In this document: one piece after another, positions 55,319 through 64,000 of the stretch
Layout: each line of letters begins with the position of its first letter
How positions within the stretch are numbered: the stretch's first letter is position 1
NCBI RefSeq assembly: GCF_036345015.1
Contig: NZ_CP084098.1
Span: forward strand, 1,315,326 to 1,379,325
Reading direction: 5' to 3'
Length of the DNA: 64,000 bases
Source: Cyanobacterium sp. Dongsha4
GTDB lineage: Bacteria; Cyanobacteriota; Cyanobacteriia; Cyanobacteriales; Cyanobacteriaceae
Position numbers and translations under genes: made by a program
Notes under the pieces: generated by a model
The model's input: only the letters and a program-made list of their open reading frames with translations
What the model was told of the DNA's origin: nothing
The model's database searches: none

Positions 55319-57076
55319 TTAACTGAAAGAGGCACTTTTACTAGCTAAATAAGCTAACCCAACACAAAGTAAGGCATTGATTAAGAGAAATACTTGAGAC
55401 ATTAACCCATAACCAAAACCCCACACAAAAGGATTTATAAAAGCACTAATCCCAAGACAAGATGCCACTCCTAAACTACATCCGATCGCACCCCATTTAA
55501 GTTGAGGATGTTGGAGAAATAAAACCACCAGAATAAAAGGGATTAAAACACTAGCAAATAAAGGATTTAAACTAGATGTACCCATAACCACATTACCTAA
55601 TTCTGGCACAGAACTACCCATTAAACGGAAAGGCCATTGAGGTAAATCAAATAAATATAATCCCTGTAGGAAGAATAAACCACTACTGCCAGTGACTAAT
55701 CCTGCACTTAAACTGAGGTTAAAAACAAGATAATTACGTAAAAACCATGCTAGTAAGTATGAACCAAGAACCATTGCTAATTTCGGTAAAAGGGTAATAG
55801 TGCCACCATTAATCCAAAAAACAGGGTTAAGATAGCCATTTTCTTTTAACCAGCGTAAAAAGTCTTTCGGGGTAATTTTTCCTTTAAGTGCCATTCTCAC
55901 CGCTTGGGTTGCGTCTAATTGCCCTGCACCATAATGATTTAAGGGGTCTTTTTCTACTCTACGAGCCGATTGAATCAAAACTTCTCTTACTTCATCAGGG
56001 TTTTCCATCCCTGTAGCTTTTACTAATGCGGCTACTCCTGCTACATGGGGGGCGGCCATACTTGTTCCCTGATAACCGATAAATTCGGGTTGTTTATTCT
56101 CTGGATTGATGGTTTCTTGCAAAATTTTGCCTGTTTCACTACCTCCGGGAGCTGATATATCTACTCCTGCTCCAAAGTTAGAATAGGGTGCTTTAAGCCC
56201 CGCAGAATCGATGGCCGCTACACTAATAACTTGAGGATAACGAGCAGGAAATACCGCAGAGTTACGATTTTCATTCCCCGCCGCCGCCACGATGACAACT
56301 CCTTTATCATGGGCATATTTGATGGCAGACTGCATTAATTGACTGTCTCCTCCTCCTCCTAAACTCATATTAATTACATCAGCCCCTTTATCGGCGGCAA
56401 ATTTAATGGCTTCGGCTATGTCTGCAATACTACCACCATGCTCCCCTAACACTTTTAAGGGCATAATTTTTGCTTGGTAGGCAATACCTGCCACACCATA
56501 GTTATTATTAGTAGATTGTGCGATCGTACCTGCAACGTGTGTTCCGTGACCTACATCATCGTCAGCATTAATAGTATTATCAACAAAATTATATCCTTCT
56601 ACAAACTCGGTATTTTCTAAATCGGGTACTTTACTTACTCCTGTGTCAATTACTGCAACGGTGACACCTTCTCCTTTACTATCTTCCCATGCTTGTTCGA
56701 TGTTGATACTGCGTAAATTCCACTGTTGAGAATAGGCAGGATCGTTGGGAACTTCTAAACTATGATAAATGTAATTAGGCTCTACATATTCAATGTCACT
56801 TTTGAAAGGAGATTTTCTGATTTTTTTGATGGTTTTCTTATCTCCCTCTACAATGTAAATTCTTTCTTCTTCAGAAAAAATACTATTTAAAATCGGCACT
56901 TGTTTCAGTTGAGATGCGATCGCACTCAGGTTGTATTCTAACTCTGTTTGAGGAATATCTTGACGGAAATTAATAATAATAGAATCAAATTTACCCTTAA
57001 CTGCTAAACCCTGAAAATTAAGTAAAGCAAGGCTAACACCGACAATAAAAGCACAGGTAAGTAATAGTTTTTTCAT
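55319..57076 (-). CDS. S8 family serine peptidase with C-terminal membrane region
   Basis: Subtilisin-like protease. The ATG at 57076 is preferred to the one at 57100 because it starts a clean signal peptide (MKKLLLTCAFIVGVSLALL). A fervidolysin-like propeptide (about 25-100) precedes the catalytic domain. The triad is complete: Asp in VAVIDTG, His in GHGTHVAG, Ser in GTSMAAPH. About 160 C-terminal residues contain four to five hydrophobic segments, an uncommon addition that anchors the protease in the membrane with the catalytic domain outside the cytoplasm. Substrates unknown. Confidence 0.92.
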   Translation of the reverse strand: MKKLLLTCAFIVGVSLALLNFQGLAVKGKFDSIIINFRQDIPQTELEYNLSAIASQLKQVPILNSIFSEEERIYIVEGDKKTIKKIRKSPFKSDIEYVEPNYIYHSLEVPNDPAYSQQWNLRSINIEQAWEDSKGEGVTVAVIDTGVSKVPDLENTEFVEGYNFVDNTINADDDVGHGTHVAGTIAQSTNNNYGVAGIAYQAKIMPLKVLGEHGGSIADIAEAIKFAADKGADVINMSLGGGGDSQLMQSAIKYAHDKGVVIVAAAGNENRNSAVFPARYPQVISVAAIDSAGLKAPYSNFGAGVDISAPGGSETGKILQETINPENKQPEFIGYQGTSMAAPHVAGVAALVKATGMENPDEVREVLIQSARRVEKDPLNHYGAGQLDATQAVRMALKGKITPKDFLRWLKENGYLNPVFWINGGTITLLPKLAMVLGSYLLAWFLRNYLVFNLSLSAGLVTGSSGLFFLQGLYLFDLPQWPFRLMGSSVPELGNVVMGTSSLNPLFASVLIPFILVVLFLQHPQLKWGAIGCSLGVASCLGISAFINPFVWGFGYGLMSQVFLLINALLCVGLAYLASKSASFS

Positions 57077-57260
57077 AATTAAAGACTTAATGAGAGGCAA
57101 CTAAAACCATTATAAACGCAACTAGAATGCTCAAAATCTGAAGGGGAATAAAATCAAACTTTTGTAACTTTATTTATTATTTACCTGAGTTCGATATAAA
57201 ATTGTTGATTAGAGTGGATAAAGGACAACATTATTTATCAAGATGAGCGTAAAAATAGCC

Positions 57261-57857
57261 TTATTTTTTCTTCCAAAAAGCTAATCCTCCACCTTTACCT
57301 CTGGCACAGATAAACTTTTCATTCACTAGGAAATAACTAAAAAAAGCTAAGTCTTTTAAAGAAGCATCCCAAAAAGTAATTTCATTTTCTTTACCACCTC
57401 TAATTTCTGTTTCATATACTTTTGCTCCCAAAACAAACACTTTTAAGTATAAAAAATCAAATGCTAAGATATTTTTATTATTAATAAATTTACAAACACC
57501 ACTAACATTAAACTGTACTAAGCCGAATTTAACTATATTTTCAATTATTCCTTGATTCTCATTTTCTTGGAGATTTTCAGGAATAGAATAGTTAATTATA
57601 ATAGATGCGATCGCAGGTAGATAAAAGCCATTTTTTAAGAAATTTCCCCTTTGTTTCTGACTTTTTTTTGTCCCAGTAATAAAACATAATTGCCAACTAC
57701 CTAATAATTGGGAAAAATCATATTTAATCTTATTTTGACTAGCGTATTTTTCTGCAGAAATTAAAGCCTCATAGACATCTTTTACGTTAGGATTAGAGGA
57801 AGAGTTATCGACAATTTGATTAAAAGTTGCTAAAAAATTAGTCATTTTTGTGATCAT
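57261..57857 (-). CDS. Conserved cyanobacterial protein, fibrillin/PAP-like
   Basis: A 198-residue soluble protein. A helical N-terminus leads into a beta-rich, lipocalin-like region (LLGSWQLCFITGTKK to FNVSGVCKFINN). The C-terminus FWDASLKDLAFFSYFLVNEK and ARGKGGGLAFWKKK is conserved in cyanobacteria and resembles plastid lipid-associated (fibrillin) proteins. A role in lipid or carotenoid binding is inference. Translation may start at 57857 or at the second ATG four codons in. Confidence 0.6.
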   Translation of the reverse strand: MITKMTNFLATFNQIVDNSSSNPNVKDVYEALISAEKYASQNKIKYDFSQLLGSWQLCFITGTKKSQKQRGNFLKNGFYLPAIASIIINYSIPENLQENENQGIIENIVKFGLVQFNVSGVCKFINNKNILAFDFLYLKVFVLGAKVYETEIRGGKENEITFWDASLKDLAFFSYFLVNEKFICARGKGGGLAFWKKK

Positions 57858-57954
57858 TAAGTTAGTTTAGTTTGTTTTTTTCAATTTATTTAGAGAATCA
57901 CAACAAATATTAAAATAGATTTATCATAACTACTGTATAAAAGCTGATTTTGCT

Positions 57955-58266
57955 TTATAAAAAAACACCCACACTCAAAGAAATTGCCCTTTGAATTTTG
58001 GTTAAATAAGATTGACTAATTACACCATAAACACTGCATTCAAGATAATTCTTTTTTATATTAGTAATTAAATCCGCCATTGCTACAGAATCAACCATTA
58101 AACCCCCTTCACCTTTTTTAACTAAAACTCGACAAGGATTATTTTCAATTCCTTCGATAAAAGAAGAAAAAGGCACAACTAAAACGGTTGAACTATATTG
58201 ATTTCTGACATCTAAAGATACCACCACTACGGGCAGGAGTGATTCAAAGTAGAAATACAAAAACAA
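57955..58266 (-). pseudogene. MazF/PemK-type toxin gene, 5' end replaced by a dispersed repeat
   Basis: From residue 12 on (PVVVVSLDVRNQYSSTVLVV, then PFSSFIEGI) the frame reads as a PemK/MazF-family endoribonuclease, entering right after the usual RP of GxRP-VVVVS. The first 11 codons, starting with a TTG at 58266, are made from the end of the 115-bp repeat at 58231-58345. About 25-30 N-terminal residues including the conserved start of the fold are lost. No antitoxin gene is seen upstream. The rest of the frame is open, so the loss may be recent. Confidence 0.75.
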
Positions 58267-58345
58267 TCAAACTATTGCCAGTAAAAGAATATAGCGTTTT
58301 AGAGCTTTTAGGATTAAGAAGTAGTTAAAAATGTTGAGATTATCA
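58231..58345 (+). repeat. Dispersed repeat of about 115 bp, copy B
   Basis: Starts GGGCAGGAGTG inside the mazF frame and shares AGTAGAAATACAAAAAC, CTATTGCCAGTAAAAGAATA and GTTAAAAATGTTGAGATTAT with copy A at 26034-26148, same orientation. Mismatches gather in the first 40 bases. Confidence 0.87.
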
Positions 58346-58479
58346 ATATATCATGAGTTATCAATGATCCTAAACCTTATCTGCAAAAAGCATTAGTCTA
58401 GTTTCAAGTGTCAAGTTTGATTTAATTTTTCCCTACTTCGCCACACTAAAAGTAGGGATTGTCACTCCTATTGTTAAAA

Positions 58480-60735
58480 CTAGCCAATTTCACTAACACG
58501 ACGAATATTTAAAACATCGCTCATATCTTTAATTTTACCTATCACACATTCATACTGATGATAATCCTGCACATCAATAGTTAAAGAAATTAAGGCAGGT
58601 TTACCCACATAAGTTTTTACTCCTGCATTACTAACATTAATATTTTGATCACTTAAACGTCCTAAAATATCTCGTAAAATACCAACTCTGTCAATAGTTT
58701 CAATGACTATATCAATAGGATAAGTAGAATTCCGTTGATTGGTTTTGCGAGGATTCCAACCCACTGGAATTAATCTTTCTCCGGGGATATTATGAACATT
58801 AGGGCAGTCATGATGATGAATGGAGATACCACGAGTATTCGTCACAACCCCAATAATATTTTCTCCCGGTAAGGGTTTACAACATCCGGCAATGTGATAC
58901 ATCAAACCCTCTATCCCCGCAATGGGATATTTATTGCCATCAATTTCTCGATAATTAGTTTTTTGTTGAGGTGTGTTAGTAAGGGTTGCACTGCTTTCTT
59001 CTGCTAAGGTTTGAGGTTTTTCCGTGGTTTGTTGTTTATTTTCCTCTCGCAGACGATTAATAATTTGGGTGCAGGTTAACTCTCCATAGCCTAAAGCCGC
59101 TAATAAGTCATCTACTTTTTGAAAATTGCATTTTTGAGCTACTTTCTGCATGGTGTCAGATTTCAGCAAAGATTCTAAACCATTTTTACCCAATTCTTTC
59201 TCTAATAACTCTCTTCCTCTGGCTATATTCTCATCACGGTGCGATCGCTTGTACCACTGACGAATACGATTCTTAGCACTGGGAGTAACAACAAAATTTA
59301 ACCAATCAAGACTAGGGTGGCTATTATTTGCCGTAATAATCTCTACTATATCACCATTTTGTAGGGGTTGATCTAAAGGAGACCATTTATCGTTAATTCT
59401 TGCACCTTTCATATGATTGCCTACTTCACTATGGATGCGATAAGCAAAATCTACTGCAGTTGCACCTCTGGCTAAAGCAATGACATCCCCGTTAGGAGTG
59501 AAAGCATAAACGTCATCATCGAATAAATTTTCTTTGAGATTATCAACATATTCTTGAGCATCTTTTAAATCTTTTTGCCAATCTAGTAATTGTCTTAACC
59601 AAGTGAATTTTTCATCATCACTAGAAAGATGACTATGATTAGAATGCCCTGTTTCCTTATATTTCCAGTGGGCGGCAATCCCGTATTCAGCTACATAGTG
59701 CATCTCAAGAGTGCGAATTTGAATTTCTAAGGGGCGCCCATTACTATTAACCACTGTGGTATGTAAAGATTGGTATAAGTTGGGCTTCGGTAAACCGATA
59801 TAGTCTTTAAATCTACCCGGGATAGGGCGAAAAGCATCATGCACCACTGCTAAGGCACGATAACATTCATCATTGGTATTAACAATTATACGCACGGCGG
59901 CGATGTCGTAAATTTGTTCAAATTCCTTTTTTTGACGCATCATCTTATGATATATTCCATAAAGATGCTTTGGTCTTCCTTTCACTTCTACAGGATGAAT
60001 ACCTAAGTTTTCTAAACGTTGGTTAATAGTATCGATAACGTTTTCAATTCTTGCCTCTCTATCAGTGCGTCTTTCGGCAATTAAGTTTTTTATTTTGTTA
60101 TAGGCTTCAGGATGAATATATTTGAAAGATAAATCTTCTAATTCCCATTTAAAATGCCAAATACCTAAGCGATTGGCTAAGGGTGCAAAAATTTCTTTGG
60201 TTTCTTCGGCGATGAGGCGTTGTTTTTCAGGAGGTAAAAAATCAAGGGTGCGCATATTATGAAGTCTATCAGCCAATTTTACCACAATCACCCGTATATC
60301 CTGAGCCATAGCGATAAACATTCGGCGGAAATTTTCGGCTTGTCTTTCAGTTTTGCTAGAGAAGTTAAATTTAGATAACTTGGTAACTGCTTCTACTAAT
60401 TGACGGACATTTTTTCCAAACATTACCTCGATGTCTTCGGGAGTCGTAGGAGTATCTTCTACCACATCGTGTAAGAATCCCGCCGCAATCATTTCGCTAT
60501 CTCCTCCTAAGTCTCTTAATAACTCGGCAACAGCTATGGGGTGGGCAATATAAGGCTCTCCAGATTTACGCATTTGCCCTTCATGTAAGGAATAGGCGAA
60601 TTGAAAAGCTCGACATATTAGGTTATTATTTTCATCGTGTTGATCACCAATTAAGCAGTTATTTAACCAATTGGGAATATAGACTTGATAAGTTTTGTTG
60701 TCTGTGGATTCTGGTATTAGTGTAATAGGACTCAT
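58480..60735 (-). CDS. rel: Bifunctional (p)ppGpp synthetase/hydrolase RelA/SpoT (Rel)
   Basis: Stringent-response enzyme of 751 residues. The hydrolase HD domain is intact (HEGQMRKSGEPYIAHP, then FLHDVVEDT with HD at 89-90). The synthetase domain follows (RPKHLYGIYHKMMRQKKEF and FKDYIGLPKPNLYQSLHTTV). Then come TGS (about 405-465) and a C-terminal ACT domain (about 670-750). Both activities appear present, as expected for the single long RSH protein of cyanobacteria. Single gene. Confidence 0.96.
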   Translation of the reverse strand: MSPITLIPESTDNKTYQVYIPNWLNNCLIGDQHDENNNLICRAFQFAYSLHEGQMRKSGEPYIAHPIAVAELLRDLGGDSEMIAAGFLHDVVEDTPTTPEDIEVMFGKNVRQLVEAVTKLSKFNFSSKTERQAENFRRMFIAMAQDIRVIVVKLADRLHNMRTLDFLPPEKQRLIAEETKEIFAPLANRLGIWHFKWELEDLSFKYIHPEAYNKIKNLIAERRTDREARIENVIDTINQRLENLGIHPVEVKGRPKHLYGIYHKMMRQKKEFEQIYDIAAVRIIVNTNDECYRALAVVHDAFRPIPGRFKDYIGLPKPNLYQSLHTTVVNSNGRPLEIQIRTLEMHYVAEYGIAAHWKYKETGHSNHSHLSSDDEKFTWLRQLLDWQKDLKDAQEYVDNLKENLFDDDVYAFTPNGDVIALARGATAVDFAYRIHSEVGNHMKGARINDKWSPLDQPLQNGDIVEIITANNSHPSLDWLNFVVTPSAKNRIRQWYKRSHRDENIARGRELLEKELGKNGLESLLKSDTMQKVAQKCNFQKVDDLLAALGYGELTCTQIINRLREENKQQTTEKPQTLAEESSATLTNTPQQKTNYREIDGNKYPIAGIEGLMYHIAGCCKPLPGENIIGVVTNTRGISIHHHDCPNVHNIPGERLIPVGWNPRKTNQRNSTYPIDIVIETIDRVGILRDILGRLSDQNINVSNAGVKTYVGKPALISLTIDVQDYHQYECVIGKIKDMSDVLNIRRVSEIG

Positions 60736-61088
60736 AATTAAGATAATTTGGGGTAAAATAAAGATTGGATAAAGTCTAGGTATAATTAACTATTTTTGTT
60801 CTATAAATGCTTAAATAAATCACTCTCTCTCAAGCAAATTATAGATATATCAAAGAAGCCTATATTTTCACTTTCTTTGATGTTTTTACTCTCATCTGAA
60901 TTAGTTACTAAGTCTTTAGTGATAAGTATTAGGACATCTCTCCCTAGTATTTTCATTAATCCTGATAATTGGGGGGAGAATTAATTTATCCTGATTTATC
61001 TTGTTTCTACTAAAGATTGTTTAAACTTTTTTTCAGAGTTGATATTAATTGTAATTAGATTTTTTAATTTTAACTCAATTTTGTATAA
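60736..61088. other. Intergenic gap, no gene accepted
   Basis: About 353 bases between rel and the PatD-like gene. A 62-residue frame exists at 60796-60984 but has no ATG start, RBS or recognisable domain and was rejected. No repeats or RNA seen. Confidence 0.55.
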
Positions 61089-61442
61089 ATGTTACCTAAA
61101 TCACATTTTTCCTTATTATCTGACTGGTTAAATTTATTGGTAGAATTCCAGCAGATTTTTACGAGTAATTCTGATGATATAGATCAAATATTTTCTCAAT
61201 GGCAAAAAATTCAAAATTATTTACAAACAGAGATAATGACTTTTGAGGAGAATAATATAGATATTTCTGTTTTCTCTCAATGGCAATCTTGGCAAAGGGA
61301 AACTCATCGTTATGGGAAGTTAATAAATACAGAGTTATTATTTTGGAAATCTAGCGTTTCTCCTTCAACGAAGCAACAACGGAAGGAGTCTATTTTACAA
61401 CATTTACAAGGGATGATTCAGTTAACAATCAATAATCAATAA
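61089..61442 (+). CDS. PatD-like small helical protein
   Basis: A 117-residue, all-helical protein. The pattern WQSWQRETHRYGKLINTELLFW, then SPSTKQQRKESILQHLQGMIQL, looks like the heterocyst-frequency protein PatD family. PatD controls heterocyst numbers in filamentous species. If the host is unicellular, this homologue must do something else. Assignment is based on remembered pattern and is moderate. ATG start at 61089 has no clear Shine-Dalgarno. Confidence 0.5.
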   Translation: MLPKSHFSLLSDWLNLLVEFQQIFTSNSDDIDQIFSQWQKIQNYLQTEIMTFEENNIDISVFSQWQSWQRETHRYGKLINTELLFWKSSVSPSTKQQRKESILQHLQGMIQLTINNQ

Positions 61443-61489
61443 TGACTTAATTTTATAAAGGCTATAATTTTTATGCAAATTACTATAAA

Positions 61490-62071
61490 CTAAAATAAAA
61501 TGCGATCGAGTCTTATGGTAATAGTTTCTGGTTGACTTAGAGTAACAACATCTTCAGAAGAGAGTTTTTTTATATTTTGATAATACTTTTTCTTCGGATT
61601 TTGATATACTTCTAATAAGTTTTGATTGAGATCAACTAACCATACTTCTTGTACTTTATTTTCTGCATAAATGGGTATTTTAAAACTGCGTGCTGCGTAG
61701 CAGATCCCTTCGGGATCGTACTCAATACTACTATCAGCAACTTCAATAAGTAAGAAAATATCCTCAACGGTAGGATGCTGATTCCCATAAAAATCATTAC
61801 GAGGTTTTAATAAAACAATATCAGGTTGTGGCTCTGAATTATTATTAAGTTTAATCGGATTTTGAACGCTAATAATGGTCTTATTTCCCAATTTTAAACT
61901 TAGCAATTGATTTAATCTATTGACACAAGATGCGTGTCTAAATCCCACTGGTGACATTTCAAAAATTTCCCCATTAATTAACTCAATTAAATAGTCTTCT
62001 TTCAATACTCCTGAAGCTATTATTTGATGATATTCTTCAATAGCAAATTTCTTGCGAGGTAAAGTTAACAT
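61490..62071 (-). CDS. Uma2 family endonuclease-like protein with repeat-derived insert
   Basis: PD-(D/E)XK-fold protein of 193 residues; Uma2 (DUF820) genes are very numerous in cyanobacteria and of unknown function. Fold residues are visible: Asp in EPQPDIVLL, Glu in LLIEVADS, Lys in SFKIPIYA. Between EYD and RSFK, where the family usually reads EYDR.xK, about eight extra residues (PEGICYAA) are inserted. They are encoded by the double-hairpin repeat at 61691-61717, in frame. The insert moves the catalytic lysine away from the acids, so activity is uncertain. Confidence 0.88.
   Translation of the reverse strand: MLTLPRKKFAIEEYHQIIASGVLKEDYLIELINGEIFEMSPVGFRHASCVNRLNQLLSLKLGNKTIISVQNPIKLNNNSEPQPDIVLLKPRNDFYGNQHPTVEDIFLLIEVADSSIEYDPEGICYAARSFKIPIYAENKVQEVWLVDLNQNLLEVYQNPKKKYYQNIKKLSSEDVVTLSQPETITIRLDRILF
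61691..61717 (+). repeat. Very small dispersed repeat: two tandem mini-hairpins inside the Uma2 gene
   Basis: Hairpin 1 is CTGC-GTA-GCAG (61693-61703); hairpin 2 is GATCCC-TTC-GGGATC (61703-61717). Same loops as 16761-16787 with different stems. The likely unit is 24 bases, TGCTGCGTAGCAGATCCC followed by TTCGGG. Confidence 0.78.
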
Positions 62072-62233
62072 ATTCTTCTATTTCGATCGCGCTAACTAAT
62101 TCTAATATAATAATTAGCTAAGTTAAGCTGAAAAAGTCAATATTTCATTTCCTAATGATGTTCTTTTCTCGTTACAATTAGATGCGGTAATAATTTTTAC
62201 TTTATACATTGGAGACTACTGGGTAAGAATAAA

Positions 62234-64000
62234 ATGGGTGATTTATGGACTATTGAAGATAGTAATAATTTATATCAAATTGAAGGTTGGGGACATCCCT
62301 ATTTTGCCATAAACGAGTTAGGAAACATTACCGTTTCTCCTCAAGGTAATGATTATAAAATTGATTTATTTGAATTAGTTAAAAATTTACAAAAAAGAGA
62401 TATTCAGTTACCTTTATTAATTCGTTTTTCTGATATTTTAGCTGATCGTTTACAACGCTTACATTCTTGTATTGAAGATGCGATCGCACGTTATGATTAT
62501 AACAATGTTTATCGAGGAGTTTACCCAATTAAATGTAACCAACATCGTCAATTGGTAGAGGCTTTGGTGGAGTATGGAAAACCTTATCATTTTGGCTTAG
62601 AAGTGGGTTCAAAACCAGAGTTAATGATTGCTTTGACAACTTTAGAAGTAGATGAAACGGGAGAAACTTTACTTATTTGTAATGGTTATAAAGATGAAGA
62701 TTATTTAGAAACTGCTCTTCTAGCTCAACAAATAGGACATAATTTAATTATAGTAATTGAGCAAATAAATGAGCTTTATATCATCCTAGAATTAAGCAAA
62801 AAATTTAACTTAAAACCTCAATTAGGAGTAAGGGCAAAATTACAAACAAAAGGCTCTGGGCATTGGGGAGATTCTACGGGAGAAAAAGCCAAATTTGGTT
62901 TAACTATTCCCGAAATTGTTGCAGTGGTGAATAGACTAGAAAAAACTGATCAATTAGAGTGTTTAAAACTGTTACATTTTCATATTGGTTCACAAATTTC
63001 TTCCATTGCTGTTATCAAAGATGCTATTAGAGAAGCTAGTCAAATTTATGTGCAGTTGGTAACGATGGGGGCAGGTATGAAATATCTTGATGTTGGTGGT
63101 GGTTTAGCGGTGGATTATGATGGTTCAAAAACCAATTTTTATGCCTCTAAAAACTACAATATGCAAAACTATGCCAATGATATTGTGGCGGCGGTAAAAG
63201 ATGCCTGTGATGAAAAAAATATTCCCCATCCAATTCTTGTGAGTGAAAGTGGAAGAGCGATCGCATCTCATCATTCTGTGTTAATATTTAACGTGGTAAA
63301 TAGTAATAATCCACCCCAAGAATTACCGATTATTGGAGAAGAAAAAGAGCATCTAGTGATCAGGAATCTATGGGAAACTTACGAAAATATTGATGAGAAA
63401 AACTATCAAGAAATGTACCATGATGCGGTGCAATTTAAGGATGAAGCTATCAGTTTATTTAACTTTGGCTATTTAACCTTAAAAGAAAGGGCAAAAGCTG
63501 AACAAATTTATTGGGGATGCTGTCGTAAAATTTATGAAATTACTCAAAAAGAATCTTATGTTAGTGATGACTTAAATGATTTAGCTGACTTAATGATTTC
63601 TACTTATTACGTCAATTTGTCTGTGTTTCAATCTGCTCCTGATGCTTGGGCAATTGATCAACTATTCCCTGTTTTACCTATTCATAGACTCAATGAAAAA
63701 CCAAATAAAAAGGCAATTTTAGCAGATTTAACCTGTGATAGTGATGGTAAAATAGATAAGTTTATTGATTTATTAGATGTAAAGAAATCTTTAGAATTAC
63801 ACTCTTTAGAAACGAATAAAAATGATGAAAATATTGATAGCTTAATTCCTGAAAGTAATGATTTTAAACCTTATTATGTAGGAATGTTTTTAGTCGGAGC
63901 TTATCAAGAAATTATGGGTAATTTGCATAATCTTTTTGGGGATATAAATGTGGTGCATATTGAATGTAAAAAAGATGCTTATCAAATCAAATATGTCGTC
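62234..64000 (+). CDS. speA: Biosynthetic arginine decarboxylase, 3'-truncated by the window edge
   Basis: PLP enzyme making agmatine from arginine, first step to putrescine. ATG 62234 opens a frame that stays open for 589 codons to the last base of the window. Diagnostic segments: WTIEDSNNLYQIEGWGHPYF, RGVYPIKCNQHRQLVEAL (PLP lysine in IKCNQ), LLHFHIGSQI, LDVGGGLAVDYDGS, VSESGRAIASHHSVL. Typical length is about 640-660 residues, so 50-70 residues lie beyond the window. Confidence 0.96.
   Translation, partial: MGDLWTIEDSNNLYQIEGWGHPYFAINELGNITVSPQGNDYKIDLFELVKNLQKRDIQLPLLIRFSDILADRLQRLHSCIEDAIARYDYNNVYRGVYPIKCNQHRQLVEALVEYGKPYHFGLEVGSKPELMIALTTLEVDETGETLLICNGYKDEDYLETALLAQQIGHNLIIVIEQINELYIILELSKKFNLKPQLGVRAKLQTKGSGHWGDSTGEKAKFGLTIPEIVAVVNRLEKTDQLECLKLLHFHIGSQISSIAVIKDAIREASQIYVQLVTMGAGMKYLDVGGGLAVDYDGSKTNFYASKNYNMQNYANDIVAAVKDACDEKNIPHPILVSESGRAIASHHSVLIFNVVNSNNPPQELPIIGEEKEHLVIRNLWETYENIDEKNYQEMYHDAVQFKDEAISLFNFGYLTLKERAKAEQIYWGCCRKIYEITQKESYVSDDLNDLADLMISTYYVNLSVFQSAPDAWAIDQLFPVLPIHRLNEKPNKKAILADLTCDSDGKIDKFIDLLDVKKSLELHSLETNKNDENIDSLIPESNDFKPYYVGMFLVGAYQEIMGNLHNLFGDINVVHIECKKDAYQIKYVV

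Noticed and set aside
60796-60984. A 62-residue plus-strand frame upstream of the PatD-like gene
   Set aside because: No ATG start, no RBS and no family pattern; the hydrophobic stretch is common in AT-rich DNA.
1-64000. tRNA, rRNA or other structural RNA genes
   Set aside because: No T-loop (GTTCRANNC) with matching acceptor stem or rRNA core sequence was found by eye; a tRNAscan or Infernal run would settle it.

Overview
The window is a stretch of cyanobacterial chromosome. It is AT-rich, carries many copies of the octamer GCGATCGC (HIP1; for example 631-638, 2848-2855, 16 or more inside genes), and encodes proteins found mainly in cyanobacteria: PAM68, CPP1-like, HAS-barrel and slr1601-like proteins, a SigG-like sigma factor, an Rre1/Ycf29-like regulator and type III glutamine synthetase. 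Gene order and low GC suggest a unicellular genus such as Geminocystis or Cyanobacterium; the genus is inference. No rRNA, tRNA, prophage, CRISPR array or replication origin was seen.

Layout. 1-5 kb: the 3' end of lepB, phoH, a short RecQ helicase, a DUF928 protein and a HAS-barrel protein. 5-12.6 kb: an MscS channel, a peptide-binding lipoprotein, a P450 with a small membrane protein upstream, dnaK, and an antitoxin beside a wrecked RelE-type toxin. 12.8-20.9 kb: a hybrid histidine kinase, a GH57 enzyme, an FMN-binding oxidase with a rebuilt start, ispD, a DM13 protein, a phasin-like protein and an ABC ATPase. 20.9-22.2 kb: a complete tnpB without tnpA. 22.2-31.6 kb: an SRPBCC protein, a Ski2-like helicase, an Rre1-like regulator overlapping alr, an ExbB-like protein and an FHA-PAS-GGDEF-EAL protein. 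32-43.4 kb: sigG with its anti-sigma gene, gcvT, murT, a solute symporter, a glycosyltransferase, an active-looking diguanylate cyclase, recF, a pentapeptide-repeat protein and a CPP1-like protein. 43.6-55.1 kb: an OmpR-type regulator, rpsO-PAM68, aroF, lysA, a sugar-binding protein, a protease/glycosyltransferase pair and glnN. 55.3-64 kb: a subtilase, a truncated mazF, rel, a PatD-like protein, a Uma2 protein and the 5' part of speA.

Functionally this is mostly housekeeping: nitrogen assimilation (glnN), amino-acid metabolism (aroF, lysA, alr, gcvT, speA), stress response (dnaK, rel, rre1-like), isoprenoids (ispD) and c-di-GMP signalling. Genes are mostly single or in pairs; the coupled pairs are P450 with the membrane protein, rre1-like with alr, sigG with its anti-sigma gene, rpsO with PAM68, and the M41-like protease with the glycosyltransferase.

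The unusual content lies between genes and in small insertions. Intergenic DNA is full of degenerate 7-bp tandem repeats, often combined with a perfect hairpin and a conserved box of about 26 bp that repeatedly sits at or near the 3' ends of genes. Two genes carry inserts of about 24-27 nt shaped as two tandem mini-hairpins with compensatory stem changes; one beheads the oxidase gene and the other adds about eight codons in frame near the Uma2 active site. A repeat of about 115 bp replaces the 5' end of a mazF gene and has a second copy 32 kb away.
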